Under the pieces are notes generated by a model. It had not been told where the DNA came from. It did no database searches and saw nothing but the letters and a program-made list of their open reading frames with translations. A stretch of DNA of 64,000 bases from Isoetes taiwanensis (Eukaryota > Streptophyta > Lycopodiopsida > Isoetales > Isoetaceae). Positions 1 through 10,309 of this stretch are shown piece after piece. The stretch covers positions 4,677,093 to 4,741,092 of the forward strand of contig JAJEKV010000084.1 in the NCBI GenBank assembly GCA_021234155.1. The letters run 5' to 3'. Numbering within the stretch: the stretch's first letter is position 1; each line of letters begins with the position of its first letter. The translations under genes were made by a program, and so were the position numbers.

Positions 1-760
1 AAATAAATCTTTGGGCTTAAATCTGCTTGTATGGGTAAGGCCGAAATACATGGGTGAGGCCCAAAGATTCTACACAATCGTGCCCATTCTCGCCTCGTGA
101 GGCGAGAAAAAGCTTCTCTTGTTTAATCATTTATTGTGTAATTAATTATAATTAATTAATTATATTATTAAGATAATTAATTATATTATGTAATTAATTA
201 TATTTATTAATTGTCGAATGGTTGTTTAGCCATGGAATTGGAACCCCTCCTCCCTCCCTTCTTTTGTCATGTTCACGTTTTGCCCCTTCCCATATACCCC
301 ACCCCTTTGCCCCTACCCATACCCCTTTCCCTAACCCACCCCCTTTGCCCCTACCCATATACCCCAGCCCTTTCCCTACCCATACCCCTTTCCCTAACCC
401 ACCCCCTTTGCCCCTACCCATATACCCCATCCCTTTTGCCCCTACCCATACCCCTTTGGATATGGTCTCATAACCCCCTTTGCCTCTTTGCTCCCCCCCT
501 TTGCCCCTCCTCCTCTTTCCTAGCCCTCCCCTCCCCTCCCCTCCCCTCCCCCTGCCCTCCTACTCTTCATTTTCTCGGATTGTCATATGCAACTGTTATC
601 CTTATTTTATCAAGAAGCAATCTAATAATGATTCAATGGCAACTTACTTTTTCTTTGCATGAGTCCCATTTTCAGTCCGAGTCCCAAAATTCGAGATTTG
701 TCCCACTTTAATTAAATACGACTTTCTGCCTCGGTAGCCTGTTGTTCCAACCCTATTAAT
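1..760. other. AT-rich intergenic DNA with a C-rich block
   Basis: No gene is recognisable. The first 210 bases are AT-rich with repeated aattaatta. Positions 241-560 hold the C-rich minisatellite listed separately. The rest is unique-looking sequence. Long open frames across the C-rich part are repeat-driven and encode only proline, leucine, threonine and tyrosine strings. Confidence 0.6.
241..560. repeat. C-rich minisatellite
   Basis: Direct repeats of units such as CCCCTACCCATA and CCCTTTCCCTAACCCACC, followed by CCCCTCCCCT runs. One strand is almost free of G, so the tract is strongly strand-asymmetric. The complementary strand has runs of G compatible with G-quadruplex formation (inference). 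Confidence 0.8.
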
Positions 761-1094
761 ACAAAAATTTCAAATAAGAATTGGCACGAATGTATCATCT
801 TGCTTCGAAACTGTATAAACAGAGAGTAGCACAGAAATACCTCCATTCCTCACATACAGTGGATTCTTGGACCCAAAATTGACCAAATTGGTTCGTGGTT
901 GGATTGGAGTAGCACTAAATCGGCCTCTCTACAAAAATAAGGTTGCATGAGGAAAGGAACAACAGAAAAACATGGGAGATCCACATTCTTGAAAGGGTCG
1001 AGTTCCACTATGGCTTGGCTTGAGCTCTTGTCGGTGAAAGCACCCGAGTATCCAGCACTTAGAATGAACTTGAGGTATGTATTTACAGGCTTGT

Positions 1095-1331
1095 CTATTG
1101 TTCCTTGTCTATTGTTCCTTCAACTGCGCATGCGGCACGGCAGCGATTTTCATCTTGTACAAAATTTGCTAATATAAAACATCTCATCATACTGTTTGTC
1201 CTTTGTGTAGGATGAAAGTTGTCCCAAAACACATACTTAGAAGCATCCTTGCATCTAAACCCTTCCAAGCTTTGTACAATATTGAGGCAGAAGGCAAACC
1301 CTTTCCAGAACAACCATGTGCATTGTCTCAA
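1095..1331 (-). pseudogene. GDSL esterase/lipase C-terminal fragment, copy 1
   Basis: On the minus strand the translation contains DASKYVFWDNFHPTQRTN. This matches block V of plant GDSL-type esterase/lipases, where the Asp and His of D-x-x-H-P are catalytic. Just upstream, in another frame, lies GCSGKGLPSAS, matching the family's conserved GCCGTG-like segment. A frameshift therefore separates two adjacent parts of the same exon. The N-terminal GDS block and the rest of the roughly 350-residue family protein are absent. This is a decayed 3' fragment. Confidence in the family is good; function is not expected. Confidence 0.7.
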
Positions 1332-1562
1332 ACCTTGCCAACATAGACTAAGAATATGTAAATAATCTAAACTTAAATTTAAATAAGATAATCTACAAAA
1401 ATTTCAAATAAGAATTGGCACGAATGTATCATCTTGCTTCGAAACTGTATAAACAGAGAGTAGCACAGAAATACCTCCATTCCTCACATACAGAGGATTC
1501 TTGGACCCAAAATCGACCAAATTGGTTCGTGGTTGGATTGGAGTAGCACTAAATCGGCCTCT

Positions 1563-1945
1563 CTACAAAAATAAGGTTGCATGAGGAAAGGAACAACAGA
1601 AAAAACATGGGAGATCCACATTCTTGAAAGGATCGAGTTCCACTATGGCTTGGCTTGAGCTCTTGTCGGTGAAAGCACCCGATCCAGCACTTAGAATGAA
1701 CTTGAGATATGTATTTACAGGCTTGTCTATTGTTCCTTCAACTGCACATGAGGCAAGGCAGTGATTTTCATCTTGTACAAAATTTGCTAATATAAAACAT
1801 CTCATCATACTGTTTGTCCTTTGTGTAGGACGAAAGTTGTCCCAAAACACATACCTAGAAGCATCCTTGCATCTAAACCCTTCCAAGCTTTGCACAATAT
1901 TGAGGCAGAAGACAAACCCTTTCCAGAACAATCATGTGCATTGTC
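1563..1945 (-). pseudogene. GDSL esterase/lipase C-terminal fragment, copy 2
   Basis: This is the tandem copy of the fragment at 1095-1331, with DASRYVFWDNFRPTQRTN. Here the catalytic His of the D-x-x-H-P motif has become Arg, so the active site is lost as well as the frame. The same frameshift upstream of the FRCKDAS segment is shared with copy 1, so the gene was already broken before the tandem duplication. Confidence 0.65.
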
Positions 1946-2048
1946 TCAAACCTTGCCAACATAGACTAAGAATATGTAAATAATCTAAACTTAAATTTAA
2001 ATAAGAGAATCTACATTAACACAACCTCATTTGGCAATCAGAACCATT

Positions 2049-3322
2049 TCCACATCTAAGGATGCACATGATCCTGGAGAATCGCAGACTTTTATGGATT
2101 TCAAGCATCTAATGGTTCCAGACAGTAATGCAGATCCTTAATAAAAGCATGGGAAAAATGTAGAGTCACATGGCTCTTCCAATAAGCAAAGGGTTATCAA
2201 GAATTCCCCCCATCTTAGACCCAGAGCAAAAGAACTGGCCGTCTTTCCCTTTTGTAATGCAAAATTATGAAGGCAAAATCCTTGGAGAAATGTGAAAGCA
2301 AAGGGGCCTTACAGTACTAAGTCACTCTTGCATCACTATTGCAGCATGCAAAAGATGGCGAGAAGCTTATATGTGAATCCTTCTCTTTAAAATCCGAATT
2401 TGTTGTAGCATGCCAAAGACCATGTAGATCTTATATAAATCCTTCCCATTAATAGCCGATTTGACTAAAAATTTTGGCTATAGAGCTTGGTCGTTTTTTC
2501 CTGAAGGAAATTGAAGCTAGAAGCGAAACAGAGCACATACTTAGAAAGCTTTGTTAATCTGCTTGTGGTTTGTGCCTGAGCAATTGTACATAGACCACGG
2601 TTGTTGCTGGGGCTTGGGCGTAGGCACCAGGACTCACGGAGCCACATCTCCACATCTAAGGATGCACATGATCTTGGAGGATCGCAGACTTTTGTGGATC
2701 TCAAACATCCAATGGTCCAGACAATAGTGCCTCTAGCAATTTCGTTGTAGATTTGTCCTCTCGGAGACCTTGAGCAAGAAATGAGCAAGAATCGGCCATC
2801 TATATCATAATCCACCATTTATTCATTTCTACTGCAGATCTTTAATAAAAGCACGGGAAGAATGTAGAACAAAGTGTTCTTTCAATAAGCAAACGATTAT
2901 CAAGAATTCCCCCATCTTAGATCCAGAGCAAAAGAACTGGTCGTCTTTCACTTTTGTAATGCAACATTATGAAGACAAAATCCTTGGAAAAATGTAAAAG
3001 CAAAGGGGCCTTACAGTAGTAACTCTTGCATCACTGTTGCAACATGCAGAAGATAGCGAGGAGCTTATGTGAATCCTTCTCCTTGAACTCCAAATTTGTT
3101 GTAGCATGTCAAAGATTATGTAGACCTCATGTAGATCCTTCCCATTAATAGCCGATTTGACTAAAAATTCTGGCTAAAGAGCTTGGTCGTTTTTTTTTTG
3201 AAGGAAATTGAAGCTAACTGGAAAGCTTTCTTAATCTGCTTGTGGCTTGTGCCTGAGCAATTGTACATAGACCACGGTTGTTATGGGGCTTAGGCGTAGG
3301 CTCCAGAGCTCACAGAGCTCCC
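2049..3322. repeat. Second direct duplication, about 600-670 bp, crossing the palindrome edge
   Basis: Copy A (about 2049-2642) and copy B (about 2649-3322) both begin with cacatctaaggatgcacatg and both end near a gcttgtgg...ggttgtt...gcgtaggc segment. Copy B has about 100 extra bases near 2700-2840. No protein is recognisable in either copy. The last part of copy B (3216-3322) lies inside the left arm of the giant inverted repeat. Confidence 0.75.
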
Positions 3323-3755
3323 TAAATTGCGGGCAGGCACTGATAGCCATAGCCGAGTGCTAGAGAACTCATTGCTAGAAGCCCGCTGCTAGTCTGAAGG
3401 TGAAAAAAACCTCAAGCCCTAAATCGATAGAGAAACTTGTAGGCATCTGGACCATTAAACCTTTAACTCAAAATCTGGGCCGTCTATTTTAGGGCGTGGT
3501 CCATTAGATGCTTGCACTAAAGCGTCATAATATAAGATTTGGATTGGGTCATCAAGGGGATCTTTTCGAGCTCTTTTTTGAGTAAAGGATGATAAAAAAA
3601 AGACATTAAAATAATTATGAAGATCGCCACGGCAAAACTTTCCAGCAATTGATTAGTCATTTGGCGAACTGCAAATGGAATTTACAGAATGACAATCCTT
3701 ACAGTTAATATTTGAAACACTAAGATGTAACATCATGTATAAGTACAATATGCTG

Positions 3756-3781
3756 GAGAAGATCACCGTGGCGATCTTCTC
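3756..3781. repeat. Short palindrome AAGATCRC-N4-GCGATCTT, left arm, site 1
   Basis: GAGAAGATCACCGTGGCGAT followed by CTTCTC forms an almost perfect palindrome. A related half-site (gaagatcgccacggc) lies at 3619-3633. Both lie downstream of the stop of the ParB/methyltransferase-like gene (3895). Function is unknown. Confidence 0.6.
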
Positions 3782-3894
3782 GGCAATAGTAAAGGATGTA
3801 ATCAATAAAAGACTTAAAAACATTGTCAAGCGAACACATAATTTCTATTCATCATTTGTCATAAAATTGACAAGACATCGCCTGAGCAATAAAA

Positions 3895-6510
3895 TCACTG
3901 AGTTTCTGATACAGATTCAGGTATCACACTGAGTTCATTAGCCATACACCGAACATGCTTCTCACAATCTCTATAGCCTGCGAAGTGTCCATCTCTTAAT
4001 AGCCCGTCACATTGGGTACATCCACTTCCACGGCCTGGGCAACTTCTGCACATTTTCGGCTATGTGAAGCACTTTAGTGTCTCCAAGTAATTCCCGTTCT
4101 AGCTCATCTGAGAACTCGTAGGATGAAATATTTTTTATTTTTTACATGAAATAGAGTGCTTCTGTGTTCCAGTCGTCTCCATCTCGTCTTGTTCCTTGTC
4201 GTCGCTACCCAAATACTGAAATGTATTTTTACCTGCCGCAACAGCCATAGCCCGCTCAAAATATTGATTTATACGGTCTAGCTTTTGGAATGTAGGTTCC
4301 AAGGTGTCAATACCTTTCTGGGTGGACTCCAAAAGTCTCTTTATCTCCTGCATCCTTTCCTCATAGCTCTCCTCGTCCAGCTTGTTACAATATCATTCAG
4401 GTTGGATAAGTTTGTGCCTTGGGCAATCTTGAGATTGGGCATAGAATTGTCCCCCTGGTCTACATTCTTGTCCTCTGCTTTCTCTTCCTCCGAAATACCA
4501 GTTGACTGGTTTGGTATTTTGTCTAGTGTTTCCAAGAAAGATCGCAAGAAATGGTATATTTTGACATCCTTTATGAATGCCACACTTCGCTTTCCTTGCA
4601 TGAGCATTACATGCGAAGCTGTACCGGCTAAGAAGAAATCTAGGACACAACCATATTTAGGCACCAGCTGATCAATAATGTGATATGCTTATGATGTCTT
4701 CAACTGGCATTAAAAGACATGGTCACCATCCATTGCAGCCCAACTGTATCTCGGCTTGCCTGTGAATTACGTCTGATATTTCTTTTTTATTTTTGCATCT
4801 TAATCCTCCTTTCCAGTGAGAGGCATTGGCAGCAGGGGAGTGCTCTTCGGAGCATTATTCACCTGGTTGAGACGAAGTTCTAACTCTGGTTGCACTGGCA
4901 TAGCACGTGCCTCACTCCTGTTGATGCACATGTGGCTAATGTAATATTGATATTCTTTCTCTTTTCTCTTGCTCACACATCCCTGTTCATCATAAGTGCC
5001 CAAAGAAATATATGAACCGCGTTGGATTTAATTCTGACTGTACAAACTGTTTGGAAAGTTCACAGAACGCATTAGGATAACCAAAGAATAGACCTTAGCT
5101 TTTGTCATGCTCGCTATCCTCGTAAATGGTTCCATGTATTTCTTGCAATCCCATACTTTTGTGAAGCCATAAATATCAATAAACACCAGGGTTATATTCT
5201 CCGAAACAGAGGCAGGCATTGGAATGCCATCTTTTGTGATAACATGAAGTATGAACAACATTATTTTTCTCCTTTCTTTTCTTGGTCTCTTCTGATTTCA
5301 GTATATCTCTGATGGGTTCTAGAAAACAAATGGATGAGTTACCCAGCACATGATCTTTGTTCCAATTGGCCTTCGCGTATTCTGTGTTCGTGTGGGCAAT
5401 ATCTAATATTCTCTGCTCGGTGGAATCTGGAAAATCCACAAGCAGATCTTCAAAGAATGTATATTCTTTTTTGACCACACTACTGGCATAGAACAAAATT
5501 TCTCTCCGCAATAAAGGTTGAAGTTCTGGTATCGAGTGCTCTTTGTTTGCAATCAAACCTGCCGGAATATCCAGGCTGCACTTTCATGAAGGTCTTGCAT
5601 TCTAGAATTTAGTCAACCAGTTGGGAGAGTTCCGTATTAGACATGCCTCGGAGGTACCTAAGCCATATCTTGCTGAAAAAATCTTTGTTTGCTCTTTCAG
5701 GAGGCCCACCATGATCATCACACAACTTCTTACCAACCCATCTTGTAACCACTTCCATCAATTTCTTCCAAACTCTCTCCTTCAAAAAAATGAACAATTT
5801 TTCATCCTTCAATTTTTTTACCTTCAGAGTAGTGGTTGCTATCATAACAAAATCCTATAAAGAAGGGGTTATTAAGATCGCCACCGCGATCTTTACGACC
5901 TAAAAATCAACTCATACCTTCCATGTCAAGGTCGTTGCAGTGTCGATTGGTCCTTGAGCAGGACAATCATATGCCTTATGTTGATGCCATATTTGCTGGA
6001 ACTTTTCTATGAGTGATTCTTTATATATTGTATTCGCTATCAATTCGTTACATTGAATGCTTAACTCGATGTATTCCTTGCTAGTCAAGTTCCCGTTAAG
6101 CACTCTTGTTCTTCTTTTCATATATGCTTTAGCAATTTCTAGTTGTTGCTGCAACCAACCACTTCCACAAAGTAACTGTGCAGCACAAATGCTGTGATTA
6201 CCAGATATTATAAAGGATTTTTTCCCTTGCAAATCCTTAAACGTGCTTCAGGTGACCTTCTTTCTGAAAAATAAAATCTATTTAAGTTCTCTACAATTAA
6301 TTGCATTCAAGAGACTCTTCCAAAAGAATTACCTGGTAATGGGGTCAAACGGCACCACGTCAGCAGGTATCAGCAACTTCTGAAGGTAACTGTGGAAGCT
6401 CTTAACCAATGTTTGCATATGGTCATTGGAGCGCATTTTGTGCATTAGATTACCCGGAGCTAGTAAACAATCAAATATCGATACTTTCATAAACCAATTC
6501 AAACCCATGG
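3895..6510 (-). pseudogene. ParB-like plus DNA-methyltransferase-like gene, left-arm copy (disrupted)
   Basis: This is a multi-exon minus-strand gene. In order it shows:
- an exon near 6350-6510 with VLIPADVVPFDPIT, resembling the start of a ParB/Srx N-terminal domain;
- an exon (about 5935-6240) with GKKSFIISGNHSICAAQLL, resembling the ParB V-x-G-x-H-R-x-x-A-A motif;
- coiled helical segments at 5609-5850 and 5176-5556;
- 5028-5261 with ITLVFIDIYGFTKVWD, resembling motif IV (DPPYG...WD) of beta-class N4/N6 methyltransferases but without the PP;
- 4341-4664 with PKYGCVLDFFLAGTASHVML, resembling motif I (VLDPFxGSGT);
- a last Cys-rich exon (3895-4059) with CRSCPGRGSGCTQC.
The frame is continuous through TLTWK|DFVMIA, but a TAA interrupts near 5030 and frameshifts occur near 5590 and 5260. 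The family assignment is inference from motifs and has not been searched. Confidence 0.42.
5874..5893. repeat. Short palindrome AAGATCGC-N4-GCGATCTT, left arm, site 2
   Basis: AAGATCGCCACCGCGATCTT has perfect 8-bp arms around a 4-bp centre. It lies inside a short intron (about 60 nt) of the ParB/methyltransferase-like gene, whose donor is aag|gtatgag and acceptor ttatag on the minus strand. Confidence 0.65.
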
Positions 6511-6529
6511 GATAAAACCGTTTGAACTG

Positions 6530-6870
6530 CTTCGTTTGAGAGCAGTTTGCTGAGCCATATTCTTTTCTTCCTGATTGAACCTCAAATCAGAAGTGATGCG
6601 GGTGCATTGGACCATGCGAGGGCATTGGAGGTAGAAGGAGCATTCACAAAGAGGAATTTGGGAACCGGAGGGCTAGCCACCGCCATCGGTGATTTAGCCA
6701 GTAGTTTAATCTTAAAAGTGGATAATTTCCTAGCGGTGTGCCTTCTCGTGAGAGATCGGGGCTTTGATAGCTAGGGGTTGGATAGGGTTAACGACGGCAG
6801 ATGGCTCAATCCTAGTAGCGGGTTGTGCATCTGGGGTTCTTGCCATTGACAGTTCTCCAAGTGCAGCTAA
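6530..6870 (-). pseudogene. Pro/Ala-rich coding-like fragment, left arm
   Basis: On the minus strand the reading ARTPDAQPATRIEPSAVV continues as PKFLFVNAPSTSNALAW in shifted frames. It sits between the unrecognised exon (7035-7442) and the ParB-like exon and may be a linker exon of the same gene. Indels break it in both arms (mirror 38757-39110). It has no family resemblance. Confidence 0.3.
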
Positions 6871-7034
6871 GGGTTTCACACTTTTTTTTTGCAGTTGCCC
6901 TTAGCAATTGGTGTCCACTCTTGAGGGCATTTTTTCATTTCATTTAGCCTTTAAAGTTATGGTTAGAGGCTTCTTATCGTTTGATAGCCCTTTCCTACAT
7001 GTAGAAAACCCTATAAAAATATCCATGTTTCCTT

Positions 7035-7442
7035 TTATACCTGATAGGGGCAAAGACTCATAGGACAAATAGATCCATCCAAAGCCCTTTGCGCTTGTAG
7101 GAACATTCTTTCCTGTGGCCGCCTTGTTCCCTTCCTAGCAGACATCATCGAGGGGTCATAGTTTATCCACTTCAAAACAAACTCTAGGAACTGGAGTTGC
7201 TGGGTGTCCTCAACACTGCATATGAGAGCATCCTGAACATTGTTCTTTGTGCCTTCCCACATCGCAACTACAATGCCTATATGTTCAATGTCATCCTGGT
7301 TTGTACCAGTGCGCAAAAACAACAGTTCTTGATACCAGGGATTGTGGACAGAAAAGCGAGGGACAAATTGCTTTGAATGCATTGAGTAGAGATGAACAAT
7401 ACAATCATGTTTAAAATTGTTTGTTTTCAGAATATATGACAC
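7035..7442 (-). CDS. Unrecognised exon, left arm (intact frame)
   Basis: A 135-codon open exon ends at a clean donor (tatcag|gtataaaag on the minus strand). It contains DDIEHIGIVVAMWEGTKN and QFLEFVLKWINYDPSMMSA. A further coding-like stretch upstream (about 7485-7665) reads APDITNPVARKWIEEMAPSG. Both lie just 5' of the ParB/methyltransferase-like gene on the same strand and could be its first exons; splicing cannot be proven here. The family is not recognised. Confidence 0.4.
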   Translation of the reverse strand: MSYILKTNNFKHDCIVHLYSMHSKQFVPRFSVHNPWYQELLFLRTGTNQDDIEHIGIVVAMWEGTKNNVQDALICSVEDTQQLQFLEFVLKWINYDPSMMSARKGTRRPQERMFLQAQRALDGSICPMSLCPYQV

Positions 7443-7769
7443 AGGAAGACCATTTTATTTATGTGTTTATCCAAAAAGCTAAAGCAATAAACTTTTTCTT
7501 TTGCAGCGATTTGCTCTGATAAGGTTCCGCTCTCGGTTTGTGGCAGAGCCAGAGGGAGCCATCTCTTCGATCCATTTTCGAGCCACAGGGTTGGTTATAT
7601 CCGGAGCAACATGATGGTCTAATATAACTTGTAGCCATATAGCTAGCCCGAGGTATGCTCTTTTCCCTACTTTCTATTTTTTTTTTCCAGCCAAGTATTG
7701 TGTTGCTTATGGATTTGAATGGTAACATGTCATAATTGTTAATCAACCGCTTCTGGGCAAGCATCATCT

Positions 7770-8680
7770 CATTATATATTCCAATTCTATCATGCAGGAA
7801 GACAAACTTTGATGTTTTTTAGTTTGGAGAGGAGAACATTTGTCTTTCTTTATGCTACTAAGTTTTTGTATTCAAGTTTGCTTTGTCAATGTGAGAAAAT
7901 GTGACTTGTTTGAAGACAAAGTAACATTCCAAATTTTATTCAGTAATTTTATTCACTACATCTTAGTGGTGCTTAATTGCTGAAATTTGTATTAGAAATG
8001 CTAGTACATGTGTTCTTTTTATTGCAAGACTTTCGTGAAAAGCAAGGACATATTTCGGATCAAAGGTCTAAGTTACATTCAGAAGTTTTAGCAAGTTTTG
8101 ATTGCATAATTAGAATCAACATGATCAAATTAATGAGGATCATGTTTTAAATTGTTGAAATTCTGATTGTGTTTTGGCAAAAACATAACGTATTATTAGG
8201 TCCGCAGCTAAGGCATTACACATTATTTTAGCATTAGGTAACGGCCAACTTAACTGCTAACTATGGTTTGTAAGTGTAGTTCAAACTCTTAAAAAACACA
8301 TGAAACTCTCCAACAACTCGTTTGTTTTTCAAACTGGAAAGGGAGATGACACTCAAAACCCATCACATCAACCACCGAAAAGAATCGGTGCACATGTTTA
8401 CCTTAAGCATGCAACATAAATCCTAAAAAGTAAATTGAATTAATTCCTACGGCTATTTACTTGGAACTATTTAATGCCACGAAATTGTTTAGAACTTGGG
8501 AACTATCAAAAAGAATGCCCAGATGCACGTTCACTTACACAAAAGAAATCTCAAACAGTTTTGCTCAGCAAAGTTACAAACTCATAATGCTCTCAAAATA
8601 AACAGCCAAGGAATGCTCAGTACCTTTATCTTTGGTCATTCTAGCCTAGACCAACCTATTTGAGCACTATTTTTGTTTTA
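7770..8680. other. Left-arm stretch without a recognisable gene
   Basis: AT-rich sequence that is faithfully mirrored at about 36930-37840. I see no exon, RNA gene or repeat in it. Confidence 0.6.
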
Positions 8681-9180
8681 TCACATGCTCTCACAGATCT
8701 CTCTGACAGTTTCTAGTCTTACCAAATTGTGTTTAACTTTTCTGCATCCCATGCTTAATTTCTTAAGCAGATCTCTTAACAGAAATGAAGGAAAGAAAAT
8801 GGAGCTGTAATATAATATTAATGATTCGTTGCAGTTCAATCTTTTTCTTAACCAGTTGATTAAACACGTCGACAAGCACAAAGTTAGGTAGAGATATTCC
8901 TTCTGCCTCTTCCATGGCCATTGTAACTTCTTTCATAAATTCAGACAACTAAATTCATCTGCAAACTTTTTTACAATCCCGTTCTAGCTGTATAGTGCAT
9001 GGCTTCATCATCAACAAAGCTAACAAAATTACTTTTATAGTTAAAAACTTCAGCTGCTGTCTAAGAAACCTGCAAGCTTCATCATGATGCTAGCTGCAGT
9101 CGCTTCTGAAATTTGGGCAGCTATTTTTTCAAGCTCTGACCTTTTATCAGAGAGTGCAGTGCTTAATCTTTAAACATATC
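8681..9180 (-). pseudogene. Decayed coding fragment of unknown family, left arm
   Basis: Minus-strand fragments read MKEVTMAMEEAEGISLPNFV, then VFNQLVKKKIELQ, and further upstream SELEKIAAQISEA and FVDDEAMHYTA, in different frames separated by stops. The GISLPNFV-like phrase faintly resembles the stalk of dynamin-family GTPases, but that is too weak for a call. The mirror copy lies at 36450-36927. Confidence 0.25.
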
Positions 9181-9546
9181 TTTTAGAGACCTCCAGCCTG
9201 AATAGTTAACCTTTTTTCTAATGCAGGAATACCAACCACGGATTCATGTTAGATGACTTAGCTGTGGATGGCTTTGAAAAGCTTCATTTTTTCTATTCTA
9301 ACTTCTAAAATGCATCATCAGTGTTCACATCATCTGCAGTAAATTTGTTTTGTAAACCTAATAAATCTATCCACCTTGCTCACAACCACTAGGGTTCTTC
9401 GCCCTTCTTATCAACCATTTGAGACATCCTAATACTCTCACATTTAGGAAAATCTACACTAGCAAATCTCATAATATAAAAAACTCTGAACAATCTCATG
9501 AAAATTATGTGATTACTCACAATCTATCCTTTAAAAAAAACTGTTT

Positions 9547-9923
9547 TCATCGAAGCCTTCTTGCTTCTCTTTCCGATTCAAGAAGGGTAAGGATGTCCCC
9601 TGCAAAAAGGCAAGCTTACTTCATCAAAACACAGATACATATAATTTGCACAAAAAGAAAAGGGAACAAAGCAAGAGCAGATGTATATACCTTCCCGAAC
9701 CGGCCCCTTAACGTTTCTCATAATAAGACGATTCTGGTCATCCAGAAACTTTACACGAACTTGAGTCACCTGACCTCGGGATCTAGTTCTTCCGATTACT
9801 TTCATCACTACGGCGAGCTTTACAGGTTGATCCTGTAACAAAAAAGAAGATCTCAACAACGCTGCGCCAATACAGAAAATAATTTAATCTTCATAAACTT
9901 GGAGATTGAGAATTGAATACCAT
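9547..9923 (-). CDS. RPS28: 40S ribosomal protein eS28 (RPS28), left-arm copy, splice sites intact
   Basis: eS28 is a small protein of the 40S subunit near the mRNA exit region. Three exons are readable on the minus strand:
- ATG alone at 9921-9923, followed at once by a GT donor;
- 9691-9832 (acceptor ttacag, donor gtatatac);
- 9547-9599 (acceptor tttttgcag).
They total 198 nt, or 65 residues plus stop, the normal family length. Signature phrases are [23 protein letters not shown] and [12 protein letters not shown] at the C-terminus. One oddity: the conserved GRTGS segment reads GRTRS here, a Gly-to-Arg change that the right-arm copy lacks. A telo-box and a TGGGCT element lie upstream. It is structurally intact and possibly expressed, but the substitution may matter. 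Confidence 0.88.
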
Positions 9924-9994
9924 GGCGGTACTAGACTTTGGGTTGCAGAGGCCGCAGCAAGATCTTTACAAGAGAAAGCTCTCAAGCAACCCGG

Positions 9995-10002
9995 AAACCC
10001 TA
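9995..10002 (-). promoter_or_regulatory. Telo-box in the eS28 promoter/5' UTR, left arm
   Basis: AAACCCTA on the plus strand lies about 70 bp upstream of the eS28 ATG. Telo-boxes are typical of plant ribosomal-protein gene promoters. A TGGGCT site-II-like element lies further upstream near 10141. Confidence 0.55.
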
Positions 10003-10309
10003 CAGAAAACCTAACCTTTCTACGGCTGTGATTGGTTAAATAAGAAAGGGACATTTTATTTTCGTCAAGGAAAGTGGATCAACATTCTTGGATATCATCC
10101 AATCGCTGATTGCCATGTGGCAACCACTCTAAGGTAATTTGGGCTTGATGAACGCCACGTTGGGGGAGGAGGGGTTCTCAAGCGCCGTCTTGTTCCTTCT
10201 AGAATCTTGTTCCTTCTAGCATGACGTCAAGGAAATTTGGTGTGCGTTTTTGTTTGTAGTTCAATGATGAAGGTGATCATTCTATCCAAGAATGAAAAAT
10301 GGATGAGCA

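Larger units (their letters stand above)
761..2015. repeat. Tandem direct duplication, about 630 bp, two copies
   Basis: Copy 1 is about 761-1394 and copy 2 about 1395-2015. Both start with acaaaaatttcaaataag and end in a run like taaatttaaataaga. They differ by scattered substitutions and small indels; for example a repeated ttgtctattgttcc segment is present only in copy 1. Each copy holds one GDSL-lipase pseudogene fragment on the minus strand. Confidence 0.85.

Noticed and set aside
211..711. 166-codon plus-strand ORF and its companions in the C-rich block
   Set aside because: The frame is a by-product of the C-rich minisatellite: its central part is only Pro/Leu/Tyr/Thr repeats, and open frames occur in several phases over the same repeat.
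2465..2818. 117-codon minus-strand ORF
   Set aside because: It lies across the direct repeat and is not preserved in the other copy; composition and content do not look like a protein.
8681..9180. Dynamin-family stalk fragment
   Set aside because: Only one short phrase (GISLPNFV) is suggestive; the surrounding frames do not support the family, so it is left as unknown.
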